64,000 nt of DNA from Argopecten irradians. Taxonomy: Eukaryota; Mollusca; Bivalvia; Pectinida; Pectinidae. The translations under genes were made by a program, and so were the position numbers. The DNA lies in NCBI RefSeq assembly GCF_041381155.1, contig NC_091135.1, positions 61,416,567-61,480,566 of the forward strand, in the 5' to 3' direction. Below, piece by piece: positions 22,605 through 37,600 of the stretch (its first letter is position 1; every line of letters begins with the position of its first letter). The notes under the pieces are model-generated. The model had not been told where the DNA came from and searched no databases. It saw only the letters and a list, made by a program, of their open reading frames with translations.

Positions 22605-25600
22605 GTAAATAGTTATATAAAACCCCTTGGTTCTATTTTGAGACTGAAGAATTCCCAAACATGGAGTCGAGACTCCGGATGGAAAGCGAAATAAAACTGT
22701 TTTTTTTTTAACGTCACTTTCATATGATTAAATGTGTCTTTTGAAAACGTTGATTTTCTGTTGGACCGTTCAATTCTACACATTAAACCAAATGCTAGTG
22801 CTACCATTTTGTTGACAAAACTGTTTTATTGTACTTCAGGAGGAGATAACTCTCTACTGTTTGTTTATATTTTTTATTTTCCACAAATCGCCTTTCGTCC
22901 GTCCGTAACAACGCTTGTTACCACTATTTCATGAGAAGTACTGCACGGATATTTTTTCAAATTTTACATGCATGGTTCCCTTGGTCCCTAGGAGTGTAAT
23001 ATGCATGCTGATTTTCAGACTGATTGGAAAAACAATATGGCCGCCAGGCAGCCATCTTGAATTTTGGCAGTTGATGATTGTTACCATTATTTCTCAGAAA
23101 GTACTGAAGGGATCTGTCTCAAATTTCATATGTATGTTTCCCTAGGGCCTAGGAGTGTCCTGCTGATTTTGGGACAGATCGGTAAACAAGATGGCTGCTA
23201 GCTAGACAGCCATCTTGGAATTTGTTAGTTGAGGTTTGTTAGTGCTATTTCTCAGAAAGTACTGAAGGGATTGTTCTGAAATTTTCATGTAAGTTCTGCT
23301 AGGGCCCTAGTTCTGCCTATTGCATTTTGGGACAGATCGGTCAACAAGATGTCCGTCCATCATCTCAGATTTTGATAGTTTTAAGTTTGAAAAGCAGAGA
23401 AAAGAAGTTTTAAGTTTTAGACACAGAAAAAAGAAGTTAAAGTTTGAAAAGCAGAAAACAGAAGTTTAAGTTTGAAAAACAGAGAAAAGATCCATCTTTC
23501 ATTTGTAAGATATAGACCATTAAGACAAATTCTTATACATATAGATCAATCCTTGGTGGGCGCCAAGATCCCTCTGGGATCTCTTGTAAAAGATCAGATT
23601 AAATTTAACATCATTCATTCCAAAATTTAATTTTAGAAAATAAGTGAAAACTGAATCTCCTGTCCTAATATCAGGTTGGGGAAAACCACTAGCTTGTGTA
23701 TTATATGCAAATTAGAGTATTTTATCCCAATTGAGTATGGATTTGTTACTGAAAATAGAGAAGGATTTGTCACTGTCTTTTTACACTACTAAACACAACG
23801 TGAAATGCCTATGAACCGAGAATAAAACAAAAATTCTCAACAAATATTTGTCTTATCGAGTCAAAAGAAACAACAATGCAAAGGTTAATAAATTTCAGGA
23901 TGTCTATTGTTAAGTCATAATTAAGTAACAAATACTTCTACTGCACAAATTTTGGTAAATTGTATTTATCTCGGCATATATACCTGCAATTTTTTTGAAA
24001 AATATAGCAATAGTTGAGATTCAGCGATTTAGCTATATTAAGTAATTTGGCTACAATAGGCTAGTTTGTGTATAATACACAAGTTGGTGGTTTTCCTCAA
24101 GTATATAGATAAAGACGTGTTATACTGTAGATTTATTTTCATATTTTTGTGTGTTTGGATCTTAAATTTTCTTTTTTTTTCAGACTGGGAACAGCTTTCA
24201 TGTATATGAACAAGCAAGGTTCTCTAAGGAAATTCTGCCCCTGTACTTCAAGCATAGCAATATAGCTAGCTTTATTCGTCAACTTAATATGTGTAAGTTC
24301 AAATGGTTTTTGTTGATAAAGTTTAAGTGTGCATGTATTTTTGTCTTACTTTGATCATACATTTATACAAATTTCCAGAGGTTCTAGAACATTTGGAGGT
24401 AGTAGTACTTTGCAAGGCAACAAAGGCACCAGTATATAGCTTTGACATGTACATGTGTAAATAATGATTCCTCCCTTGAGAAACAAGTTTTCTTTTCGGA
24501 GAAAATTGAATCAGACTAAAGATCTGTCCATCCAAGGTTCTTTTCTGGGCATTAACTCCAAAACTGTTAAACTTAGCTCTTTGAAACTTATGGTATATAT
24601 CATGCTAGTACTGGAGTTGTGCCTTTTGCTGTTGGGTACCTTCCATTTTGAATATTATCAATATAATTAAAATTAGACTTGTAAATCTGCTCTGCTATAC
24701 AATGCTCTACGTTACGCTCCGATACAAGATCTAAAAATGTCCCGTTCATGGGTCACCTCAGCATGACCCATGGCCTAGAATAGGAACATCTCGGGACGTT
24801 ATGTTAGCTGTTTATATTTCCAAATGACTCAACCACACCGAACTTGGGAAGATTCCGTAGGCGAGACCCTGATGGGCTAACCACAGGGGTCATGCTTAGG
24901 TGACCCCAAACGGGCATTGTTAGATCTTGTATTGGAGCATAATGTATTGTAGAGTGGAATTACAAGTCTAGTTTTAATTAGATTTGGATATTATTTCTTA
25001 ACTGTGGTCTGGATCCACAGTCTTCCGTCCTTCTGTCCGTTAACATTTTAAAAGAAAAAAATCTATTGGCTCAGGAAACCTCATCTTCCATTTTTGGTGT
25101 CTAATTAGTTTGTAGATACTATTTTAATTATCAACCATTACAATTCATATTCATTGACATGAAAAGAAAAAGTTTAAAGGTTTGCTTTACGACAGATGGT
25201 TTCCGTAAGGTGGTTCATATTGATACTGGAATAAAGACAGAGAAGGACGATGTTGAATTTCAACACCCTTTCTTCATTCGAGGTCAGGAACACCTACTGG
25301 AAAACATAAAGAGAAAAATCAGTGGAGTAAGTGTTTATTTATCTGTATGATTTGGTAAAGTGGGGGTGTGCTGAAAAGATTATAATGTATTCATATGTAC
25401 TTGCATGTAACAGCATGCACCATGACATCATTTCTTCCTAAAATTATTCAGGTTCTAGTTGTGATAAAACATATGTAACATTAATACAGCCTGAAAAATG
25501 TAGGTGTTGTCGCTTTTGTGTCATAAATTGCAAGTACAGAGTGTATTAATGAAGCTGTCTGAAGATAAAAATCTTTCATATTGTTGTTAAACTTTGGGTA

Positions 25601-28600
25601 TAGATGCTATTAGTTTTATAGTTTAATGATTTGTTTACCTTGTGCAGGCTGTACCTCTAGTGAAGTCTGAAGCCCCAGCTGGGTCCACTGATGTCAACAG
25701 AGTTCTGACTGATGTTGTGGTCCTCAAAGGGAGACAGGAAACTCTCTCAAATCGACTGGATACTGTCAAAAGGTTGCTCTACACTCATACTACCATCCAC
25801 ATACAGTCAAACCTAGATGTATCGAAGTTGAAGGGACCGTCAGAAAAACTTCGAAACATCGAGACTTCGAACTATTCGTGGTTGAAATTAGACCGATGTT
25901 TTTTTTACCATGACCAACTGTGGTAGTTGTATACATGTCGCCTCCGTTCTGTAAACTTTATAATCATTGTACCACAAGCAAAACAAAATAAAAACGAAGT
26001 ATGCAATTAATCACATGTATTGCTATCGTTAGCAATTTTAGAATCTAAAAAACGTAGATTGTAGATTCTAAAAGATCGATATTCTTGGTTTGATATAGGA
26101 GAAACTAATTGCTATCGTCAGCAATACATACGTATATCATAAACAAGACTTACGTGTACTAGCTAGGCCTGACCCATGTACAAGTGTTCGTTTGGTGACT
26201 ATTTAAGCGATGGTTAATATTACGGAATGAATATAAAAACGAAAACACATTGTAAAAACGAAACTAAAAAGGAGGAACCGAAAGCGCTACAACACCTACA
26301 AAATACTTCGATTTAGAATGATCGATTTGCTCCAGTATTTATGCATAGTTACTAATAATGAGGCTCGCTATTTACTGTTCCGTAAATTCTACAAACCGCT
26401 ACCAATGGCGGCGGCGAACATCAAAATCGACTAACTGTATCTTTGCCATACTAATGATTTAATGACGCAGCTTGTAAAAACAAAGCACCGGGTATCGGCC
26501 TGATTAGTGATATTAATTATCTTGATGATATCAAGCTAGCAACACAAGCGGTCATAATCCCTATTGTCCGGCGAAGGGCCGTAGCGAGACAGCTAGGTGT
26601 GACAGCATGCCTCAGGGTATCGGCGAACACCTGATCTGTACAGGTAAATTTTTATTCGAATCATCGAGTGTCAGTTACCTGTGATTCTATAACAAATGGT
26701 CCATGAAAAAAGTTCGATACATCGAGAAATTTGATTCATAAAACTTCGATTCATACATGGGTTAGTTAGTAATGTTATATAGTGAAGAAATTCGGGACCA
26801 GACAAAAAGTTCGATACAGCGAGAAATTTGATTCATTGAAGTTTGAATCATCGAGGTTTGACTGTACTTACTTCCACTACTGAGAATGTCAAATATATTG
26901 AAAATATACTGAATAACTACTGAAGATCTTACAGTGAACCTTCCTTAATGATTGATTTTTAGTAATTTTTCATATAAAATGATATTTGCCACGCCTACAT
27001 TGTCTATTGTATGGTTCATTCTCAGTGACCAACATTATCAGCTGTTTATATTTACTTATATATATTTCCTTAATCTTTTTCATGGTATATAGCATCAGTG
27101 ATTCATAAAACACAATTAAACTATTCAAAACATAATAAAATCTTTATTTCAGTAATGCAACATTAAATAAAAATGGATGCCCAAAATTTTTGTAACTAAT
27201 CATCCAATATTTTTGTATTGAAAATAATTTTCAATTATTGTGCAACTTCATATCATACTGACATAATTCTAGTTTCTAATTTAAAGGATAATGTAACACA
27301 TAACCTTTTAGGGTTTGTACGCTTAATTGCCTTTTAGCCCACCATCATCAGATGGTGGGCTATTCAAATCGCCTTTCGTCCGTGGTCAGGGTCCGTCCCT
27401 CCTTCTGTCCGTCCGTCTGTTTACAATTCTTGTTATCGCTATTTTTCAGACAGTACTAAAGGGATCTTTTTCAAATTTGAAATGTAGGTTCCCCTAGGGC
27501 CCTAGTTGTGCATATTGCATTTTGGGACCATTCGGTAAACAAGATGGCTGCCAGGCAGCCATCTTGGATTTTAATAGTAAAAGTTTGTTACCGCTATTTC
27601 TCAGAAAGTGTAGGTTGCCCCAGAGCCCTAGTAGTGCATATTGCATTTTCGGACTGATCGGTGAACAAGATGGCCGACAGGCTGCCATCTTGGATTATGA
27701 TAGTTGAAATTTGTTAGTTATTTCTCAGAAAGTACTTAAGCAATATGTCTCAAATCGTATATGTAGGTTCCCCTAGAACCCTAGTTGTGCATATTGCATG
27801 CTTATACCGATCGGTGAACAAGATTGCTGACAGGCCGCCATCTTTGATTTTGATAGTTGAAGTTTGTTACCGCTATTTATCAGAAAGTACTAAAGGGATC
27901 TGTCTCAAATTGTATATATAGTTTCCTCTAGGTCCCTTGTTGTGCATATTGCATTTTGGGACCAATCGGTGTACAAAATGGCCGACAGACGCCATCTTGG
28001 ATTTTGACAATTGAAGTTTTGTTTGCGCTTTACCTCAGATTGTACTGAAAGGATCTGTCTCAAATTTTATGTGCAGGTTCCTAGGTCCCTAGTTTTGCAT
28101 ATTGCAATTTCAGACCGATCGGTGAAAAAGATGGCCGACAGACTGCCATCTTGGATTTTGATAATTGAAGTTTGTTACTGGGATAAAACTCAGTAAGTAA
28201 AGAAAGGATCTTTCTCAAATTTTATATGTAGTTTGTAGTAAAAGTTTGAAAAGACCCATCTATCCATTGTCAGACATAGATCATTCTTTGGTGGGTGCCA
28301 AGATCCCTTTGGGATCTCTTGTTGATATATTTATTCATATTGTATAAGAAAATGTGTTTTTCGAAATTTTTAAATCCTTTTGATGTTATTGCAGAGAAAA
28401 TGAACTCCTTTGGAGAGAGGTGGCTTCTCTGAGACAAAAACACATCAAACAACAACAGATAGTGAACAAGGTCAGTACAGGTGTAAAGAATGCATAAAAA
28501 TGAATACTGTAAATTCAATTTTATTTTTGCTTTGAAATTATCTAACCCATCTTTCTCCAGACTCTTTAACTTCAACAGAGAAATTTGCTTGTTGCAGCTG

Positions 28601-31600
28601 ATCCAGTTTCTTGTCCATATGGTTGGTGGTAACCGAGGCCTGTCTGGAATGAAAAGAAAGATGGGAATGCCTCTGATGATTGGTGACACTGAAGAACCTT
28701 CAAACAAAGTGGCCAAGTACAGCAAGAATATGCCATCAGTACCAGCCAAGACGGCACAGAACTACACTGTACAAAGTGTAGGTATTACCTGTTCAGTTTT
28801 AAAGTTAAAATTTAAAGTTAAAAAAATGAGGTCACTATAATGTAGAGGGTCCTGTGTTTATGTTGTGCCAAAAAATAGATAGTTTTGATAATTAGGGCAC
28901 TGCATCAAGGTACGGGTGATCTATAGTAATCAGGTTGTCGGTCAATCCCTTTTGTTAGGTCACATGAGACAAAATTTAAAGTGACCTAATCTTTCCAAAT
29001 TCTCCAAAACTGCTGAAACAAATTCAATGAAATTTTGCACAAACCTTTAGCATAAGGCCAATCAAAATTGTGAAATATATGGTCTCAACGTTCAGGGGGC
29101 TGTGGGAGGAGCCAAAAGGGGTAAAAATGACAGCCAAATTGGTCCTGGCTGACCCCCAAGGGCCTGAAGGGCAGTGACAAAAGGGATAAAAAAAAATATG
29201 ATTTCAAAAATGATCACTCAACTAAAAAAATATTTGAATTTAATATTCTTCATTGATTGGAAGGTCGGAAAGCCATTTACATCAATTGTGAATTGTATGG
29301 CCCTGGGGTCTCAAATTTTTCCCTTGAAAGGGTGTCTAATTTCCCTTTCCATAGGAAATGAGTAAAACTTAGTTTAACATCTTAGTCAAAGTGGTCCTGT
29401 CTGACAGCCAGGGGCCTGAGAAGTGAGACCAAAATGACTAAAATTTTACATCTTCTACTGAACGTCCATGGTCCGTTGTCCTTCCGTCCGTTAAAATTTC
29501 TTGTTACCGCTATTTCTCAAAAAGGGTTGAAGGGATCTTTCTCATATTTCATATGTAGGTTCTCTTAGAACCCTAGCTGCACATATTGCATTTTGGACCG
29601 ATCGGTCAATAAGATGGCTGCCACGATTTAGGATTTTGATAGTTAAAGTTTGTTACCGTAGATTCCCCTAGGGCCCTAGTTGCGCCATTTTGGGACCAAT
29701 CGGTCAACAAGATGGCCGCCAGGCAGCAATCTTGGATTTTGATAGTTAAGAGTTTGTTACCGCTGTATTTCAGAAAGTACTGAAGACATCTGTCTCAAAT
29801 TTCATTAGTAGGTTCCCCTAGGATCCTAGTTGTGCATATTGCAATTGGAAACTGATTGGTCAACAAGATGGCCGCCATCTTGGATTTTATCATAAAGTTT
29901 TCACTGTTTCTCAGAAAGCACTGAAGTGATCTGTCTCAAATTTTGTGGTATGTTTGAAAAAATTTGAAAAGCAGGGAAAAGATCCCTCTCTCCATTGTCA
30001 GACATAGATCATTCTTTGGTGGGCGCTAAGATTTCTCAGAAAGTGCTGAATGGATTTTTTGATGCTGTGAAACAGCAATCATAGGTACGCTAAGCAAGCC
30101 TGAGCACATCAAAACAACAATAATAATCCGCGATGAAAATTAAATGCTGTTTTGTTACTTTCACACCCTAATTGAAGGTATAAAATAATAAAACACACAC
30201 ATATAATAATTGTCACAACGATAATCGATGTGTACAATTACGCAATCAGTGATGTTTTCCAATGTTTACTTAGAACTATTTCGTTTTGATCTTGGTTCAG
30301 ATCTTGTGTATTCCCGAAAATCACACACAACGCCTTCTTAATTTATTCATCCGCAGTAGATTTTCTTTGTTTATCTATCTAGGTGAATGGTACAAAATTG
30401 ATGCTATAAATGATGATAAATTATGTTTGCTTTAATGATTTATACAAAAAATAAGATTTAAATGTGTTTGCAAAAGTCTTTTGTTTAGTTGACGTTGCGA
30501 ACTATATCTTTAAATTACTACGCTCTCTTCCATCTAGAGATGTGAAATCTCGAGTTGCCTCACTTTAAACGTCATTGCTATTAGGCCTTTCATTGCAGGA
30601 ATTAATTATTTATAGCTACCTTTTAATTATTTAACTAAGATCAATTCAAACAAATACATATAGAAATTATACATGTGGTGTCAATTGAAATTACTACGCT
30701 CTCTTCCATCTAGAGATGTGAAAGCTCGAGTTGCCTCCCTTTAAACCTCAATACTATATTATCGTAGTGAAAGTGCACTGCATAACACTTGCTGTTCTAT
30801 TTGTTCAAGCCGTGTTTAAACAAAGATACACAACATATTTGCAACAATGTTCCATAACATCAAAGGATTGTTGTAAAAGGTAACCAAATTATGACTTTTT
30901 ATTTGACAAAAGTATCTGGCCATGATTTATAAGTCAAAAGTCGGCAAAGCAAAGTGGTACACATGCAAGCAGCCATGTTAGTCTTTCTAACAAGGAAATC
31001 GCAATATATTTCTGTTGTTATTAAATGGATATTAATTAACTCATTTTCTTTTCTTTTAAAGAGACATTGATGAAATTGATAATTTCAGTAATTAGTATGT
31101 GTACTAGTATATAGATTACTTACATGTATTAAAAGAAAATGGCACTCAGATTTTTACCAGATTTATTGGTTTAATAAATCTACTTATTTCAGAAATAAGA
31201 AATTTTAATATATAAAATAGATTTCAGTCATTTCAGAAAAAAAACCCTATTTAACTTGTGGTGGTTGAATCAACTTTGTTTAACTCAAAAATTCAACATT
31301 GTACATTATATAAATACAATGTTCTACAACATGTTAACTAAATTTAATATAAATGATAAACCAATTCTTTTATTCCTTTTTGAGTCCTTCAGTCACAGCA
31401 TCTATGAGTGGCCTTGGCACTTTGATCTCAAATTTCAACTCTGTGTGTTCCTCTAGGGCCCAAGTTGTGCATATTGCATTATGGGACCAATCGGTCATCT
31501 GGATGTCCTACCAGCTGCCATCTTGGATTCGGTGCTGACTTGTCAGTATTCTAGTTTATATAAACTTTGACACTGAATACAGCATCTTATTATATGTGGT

Positions 31601-34600
31601 CTGCATAGAAATATTCTTTGGAAAGAAAAGCTAAAAATGATCATTGATTGTCTACAGCCCTCATCCCAGCCAAATGAGTTTGGTGATCAGGGTTCTGGGG
31701 TCATCATCCACGATGTGACAGATATGGTTAAGAAGGAAACACCTGTTCCAGCCCCATTGGCAAGCAGTGCAAGCCCAGTCCAAGCCAAGGCTAGTACATC
31801 AACGTCAGGAAAGATGGTCATGCCCGAGAGTTTGTCCCTTCCAGACGATGTCACCAACTTGGTATGTCGTGATTCCTAATTGAGTTTTCAGTTTGTAAAC
31901 TAGGCCTGTGTGTGATACCACTTAGATCACTGTTAAATTCAAAGATCCATTAGATAGAACTGCCTGGTCTCATTAGGTTGAAATTAAGATAATATCTTTA
32001 ACATTATTTCAAGTGGATGCAAAGCTGTTTTGATCTTTTAATATTTTAATTTAGCTTGATACATTTAGTCCCTTCAAGTTAAAGGGACAATTCAGTCTAG
32101 GAGAACATTAAAATCTGTGATATGCCAGAAAAAACCCATGTTGGTGAATTGCGTGTGAAATTTTCAAACTCGCTAGCTTTCCGCCATTACACATTGTGGT
32201 CGAACACCTTGTATGCATTGCCGAACCCTGTCCCTTGCTCGTAGAGTAATGATAATTTTGTTTAGAACTGCTCAAATCGCTCTGACAGTAGTGTGTTTAT
32301 CTTATTTAGGTGAATTGTCTCGCCTAAATAATCATTTCATCACCTCTTCAGTGGTTATGTATTTCACTTGTTTAACGTGCGTGACTTTGGCTTGGATATG
32401 GGTACAACATACATATTGTACCTGCTTAATCGTATTGATCAACGATTTGTAATTACAACGGTATCAATCAAAATACAAAACAATGACGTGGAATTTGTCA
32501 ATATTTTATGTTATATGTTTCATAAGAAATGTAGAACAATACATTTATGCCATATTTTGCATTTTGGTTATGTAAAAGAATTAGCCTGAACAAATTTGTA
32601 AGAAAATTACAAAACTTTTGTCAAAATTATTTCTGAATTTATCCATAACGAATAGTACATTATGTCGTATATTTTCTTTGTAAGTTAAAACCACTGCTGT
32701 CATGAAGTTTACTTTTATAGATGTATAAAAAATGGAGCAGAAATCTTGTCACTTGATACTAGTTGATTGTCTTTTGTTGTTATTTTGCAGCATTCTGATT
32801 TGGTTGATAACATAGATATGTTTGTCGAGAACATGTATCCTGACATTTCTAGCATTGTGTCGGAGACCCCAGTGGAAGGAACTACAAAAAACACAGTACA
32901 GTACAAGAGTGATACTTTCACAGGGGATAAAAGTCCGTCACCACTCAGTATTTCTGTCAACAATCAGCTCTCCAAGTGAGTTACCCTATACACAAGATTC
33001 AAATCTTATTCAGCATGAAACCTACATGTCTGTTTGACCCTAAAAAAGTTTGTTATGATAATTCATAAAAATAATCTCATGCTTATATCATTTTTTTTTT
33101 CGTTTGTTAAAAGTGAAGCTTCAGGAGTAAAAGAAATTTTCTCTGCAACGATATTTAATCATAAGTTGTCATGTTAGTATCCTTAAACTCATGGTGTCTT
33201 TTGATTCAAAATTATGATTAAGTGTTTTGTAGTCTTTGATATGACGCCTATCAGGGGTGCTTGATAACATTTATGTAATGAATAACTGAGTTTTCATTGA
33301 TCCTATAATTAGTTTTCTGGAGAGTTTATCTGAAATATTTTGGCATCTCCTGCTGTTGTGTACTCATACACTCCGAGTCATGTCCTAATTATATTAAGAA
33401 CATCTTAAGAGATCTCCTACTATCAACACTGTGCTGTAAACTTTATTGGTATACATGTATTTGATATTATAAACTGATAACTGAATTTTCCTGACAATAC
33501 TTATCAGCTCTACTGAATTCAAAAAGTGAACATTGATTATATTTGCATGTAAAATCTGAATGTTATTTCTTTGGTAACACATCAGATTGAATTTTGCATT
33601 ATTTCTTTGCCTTGTCTTGCATGCTTGAATCAATGAAAGTTTTAGCTTAGACCTAGATCAGGGAAATTTTTTTTGACCATATCTATCATAGCTTAACTTT
33701 GAGAAAAGTTAGTAAAATCAAATAAGCAACAATTCATTGTTATATTACGGTGAATACCAAAATTCTTTTGCATTTCCTTTTTTGTCCCCCACTTTCACAG
33801 ACACAGGGAATTAAATCTTTTTATGATTGCTTTGAGCTTGATGTTTGATCTCCTGTGACTGCTGCCATATCATCCTCGATATTCCAGGGTTAATTCCTAT
33901 CACTGTCTTCATATTCTCCCCTGGACTATTTCATGGCAAAACTGAAGACTCTATGTGCAACCACAGATGAGAAGGTAGTTTTAGCCTTTGGTGGCTTGAA
34001 GTTGGGTGTTGCAATTTTTGTAATCTTCAAAGGAAGTCTGCTGGCCTGTGTTTGGTCAGTTCATCTGAACTGCATATGATTGTGCTATGAAATATATTCC
34101 ATGGATGGTTAAAAGGACCGTGATAGTAATCCCTGGAGTATTGAGGATGCCATATACTATGTACTAAGTGTAGTAATATTGGTGTGTTTTTTTCCAGCAG
34201 CTCTAGTGTGTCCCCACAAAAACCTCCCGTCCATACACTCAGTAGACAACCTTCTTTGTAAGTGTGCCTAGGAACTGGCTCATATATAATTTTCACTGTG
34301 TGTGTAGTCCTTATGTTATCCAGGCATGTTTAAACTTTATAGATAAAAGTGGATAATCTAATCAGCAAAATGTATAGTAGTATTAGTTTTTGATTTCGCA
34401 AATTTGGAATGAAGTGTTAAGATTTTCTTTTAGCTGCAAACATATATCTTAATAAAAGAAAATTGGACTAATAGAATTCGTTATTATTATGGTATAGAAG
34501 TTAAGGTCTATAGTTGTCTGCCATTGTCGTCATACATTTCCTCTGAATCTTCTAAACTTATGCAATGTAATAGAATAATGATTACTGGTCAACATGTCTG

Positions 34601-37600
34601 CTTGTTTTGTACTGTACTATACCGCTTATTTACACGCATGGTTTTTCTTTCATTTCAAAATTGATCATTCATTTTGCCGAAAATTCTGAACAAGGTTTTA
34701 TTGCTATTTACTGAATAGCTTGTACCTTTGTTTTAGCTGTTTATTGTTTGTGTCTGTTTCAGGTCTGAGATGTCTGACCACCTGGATACTCTACAGTTTG
34801 ACATTGACAATCTGAAGGATGCTCTATGTGGGGGGCAGTACAGTGTCGACCCTACCTTCCTACAAGGGGTTAGTGTCTTAAAGGTTCATTCAATCAGAGC
34901 ATGTGTTATCTGTTTATTGCAGTGTATTTTACTGATATGTAGATAAGTTATCTTGTAAGTTATCCTTATTTTATTGTAAGATAACTTAAAGTTCAATATA
35001 TACTTCAATGTGGTAAGATATTTCAGATAAATCTGAGCAAAGCAGACATAATATTTAATACATGTAGTAGCATTTTAAATTCATAAAACGTTATTGGCAG
35101 TATGTTATGATTATACCAATATTCTTTGCATACTAAACTTCAAAAGTGTACTCACTGCACACAGTGGTTTCATATATCCAGATCAGTAGATATGATTCTT
35201 TACTTGACAAGCTATTTGATTAAAAAATTGATTACAACCATACATGTATGTTTTCATTTGAGTTGTTACCATTCTTCATTTATACTATTTCTTGTCATTT
35301 TATCCTATTACAGTTGTTTAATCCTGATTCTCCAGTTACAATTAGTCCTGAAGGGGTATGTAGAAACTAGTTAATGTCGCAATGGTAACATGTAACATGG
35401 GGGGGGGGGGTGGCAGTCTGTGTCTGTTTAGTTCTTTGTGGTTGTCTGATACAATAGAACTAGCTATTCTTGGCCACCATTCACTAATTTGTCACCAGTT
35501 TTATCAGTAGGAGATTTCTCTGTCAACCCCTAGAGTATGGTAGATTGTGTACTCTAACCCTTTGAACTTGAAGTTTTGACGAAACAATTACATGACGTCA
35601 TGCCTTCATGCAGTGTAACCATGTCATGCATATATATGAAGTCATCAATATTGACGTAATGACAGAACCATGTTTATGTTACGATAAAAATTATCCTCGC
35701 AAAAGATTGTTCATTCCTGTAACTACCACTTGTGCCTATTGTATCAGGTGATCAGTAAGATGTAGTCAAAGCATATAATGATACAGTTTGATATATTAAA
35801 ATGGAGCTTGTTTAAAATGGTGATAAAAAGAGCATGTATTCAAGGAAAATCGTCTTTGAGTAAAGAAACCTTATTATTACAGAATTTTGATATCATTTAG
35901 CAATAGGGGAAAAGTCTTAAATGGAAGAAATGGTCATAATTTCCAGATTTATAATGGGTGTGAAGTATTGATTTATTTCAGAATCATGCTTTTTCTACTT
36001 TCTGTTTATACCTCTGAATATCATTATCCCCCGCCCATCGAAGTTGGCGGGGGATATACAAATGGGTTCCGTCCGTCCGTACGAATGGTTTCCGGAGCAT
36101 AACTCTAAAACCAGCAGAGATATTTCCACGAAACTTCATAGACATATTCTTTTTATGGTCTAGTAGTACCTTTTGCTATTTTTAGGTTTTCATTTTTTGC
36201 ACTTTTTTCGTTACCACGGAAACATTGCTGAAAATATCATGGTAAATGGTAAATGTTACTTTGCAAAACTTCACCCATCTTTGTGTATATAGTCTAATAT
36301 AAATGTCAAGGCTGTATACCTGATTCAACAATTGCAGCCCCGCTCTACTTGAATTATACTCCATCTTTCTTTAGCACAACTTCCTTTTTCCTGGGTTTTT
36401 TTCATACACATAAGTCTCCACAATCAAACTTACTTCAGCTTTGATATCTCCATTGGCGGGGGATCTGAATGACTATGTCCTTGTTTTCTTTGTAAATTTA
36501 TATTTGAAATATGTTTTCTAGGTAGTTAAAGCTGACAATGCAAGTTAAAATTATTAACATGATTTTTTTTTTAAATAAGTATACTCGTTTTTCCAAGAAT
36601 CGTTTATGAGACATTCCCCGGTTGAGGACAGCCATTTTTGTTTTACATTCCGACGACTCACCGACCCCTATATAAAGCGTGTGAATCGACACACGTGCGC
36701 TCATTCATGTACCTATACACTTAGCAGTCCACAGGTTATATCACCTACAAATAGGTAAACAAAACCCTCACCTGTAAAACTATATGGGACTTTTTTTAGC
36801 AAGAAAACATGTCAACTCCTCTAAGTTGTCATTTAGATGTTTCTCAAAATAAAATTCCAACGCAAGTGAATAGAAATCCAAAAATAATCCGTCCACATAT
36901 CTCCACGTATATCATCGTACCCGACGCACTCAACTGACCATATACACGTGACTATGTACCTGACCCGAAGGAGCGACAACTATCAAGGACACACACGTGT
37001 CGTTGTACATGTACGTGTAAAACTTAGTGTATATTGAAGTGTTTTATTAGTTCGTATTGGACATATGTTGGGATATAGCTGACAACACATTCATCTATTA
37101 CTTCAATGAAATATTGTCAGGTGAGTGCAGTGTTTATTTTCAATTTGACATTGTTATTTGCAATATCGGGGCATGTGTATCTGAGACAAGATATGCTTAG
37201 AATGATACACGTGTGTCAAGTGTCCCGTGCTTTATATAGGGGGTTGGCCAGTGAAGGTTACTAAGCAGAGCAAAAGAAAAATGGCTGCCACTTCCTTAGA
37301 TACCACACTGTCATAACTAGGGGATGTCTCAGAAACAATTTTTGAAAAAAAATATTTCGTTAATATTTTTTTTTAAATTTCAACTGCATGTTTTTAACTT
37401 GCATTGTCAGCTTTAACAAATTGTTTTGGTTAATATTTGACAGTTTTCAAGTGAAATATCTGCACCTGTTAAAGACGATGATGGTCCTAACAAGTCCAGT
37501 TCAATCCTTGGTAAGTGATAGTAAGTTATAAGGATGGTTCTAACAAGTCCATTTCAATCCTAGGTCAATGTGATGGTAGGTTATAAGGATGGTTCTAACA

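Noticed and set aside
27494-28196. Open frames such as [21 protein letters not shown]
   Set aside because: They lie in the tandem core of a pearl-like element, and similar phrases recur with each core unit.
28270-28757. 159-residue minus-strand frame
   Set aside because: It is antisense to HSF1 exons 5 and 6 and to a pearl-like element, which have far stronger evidence.
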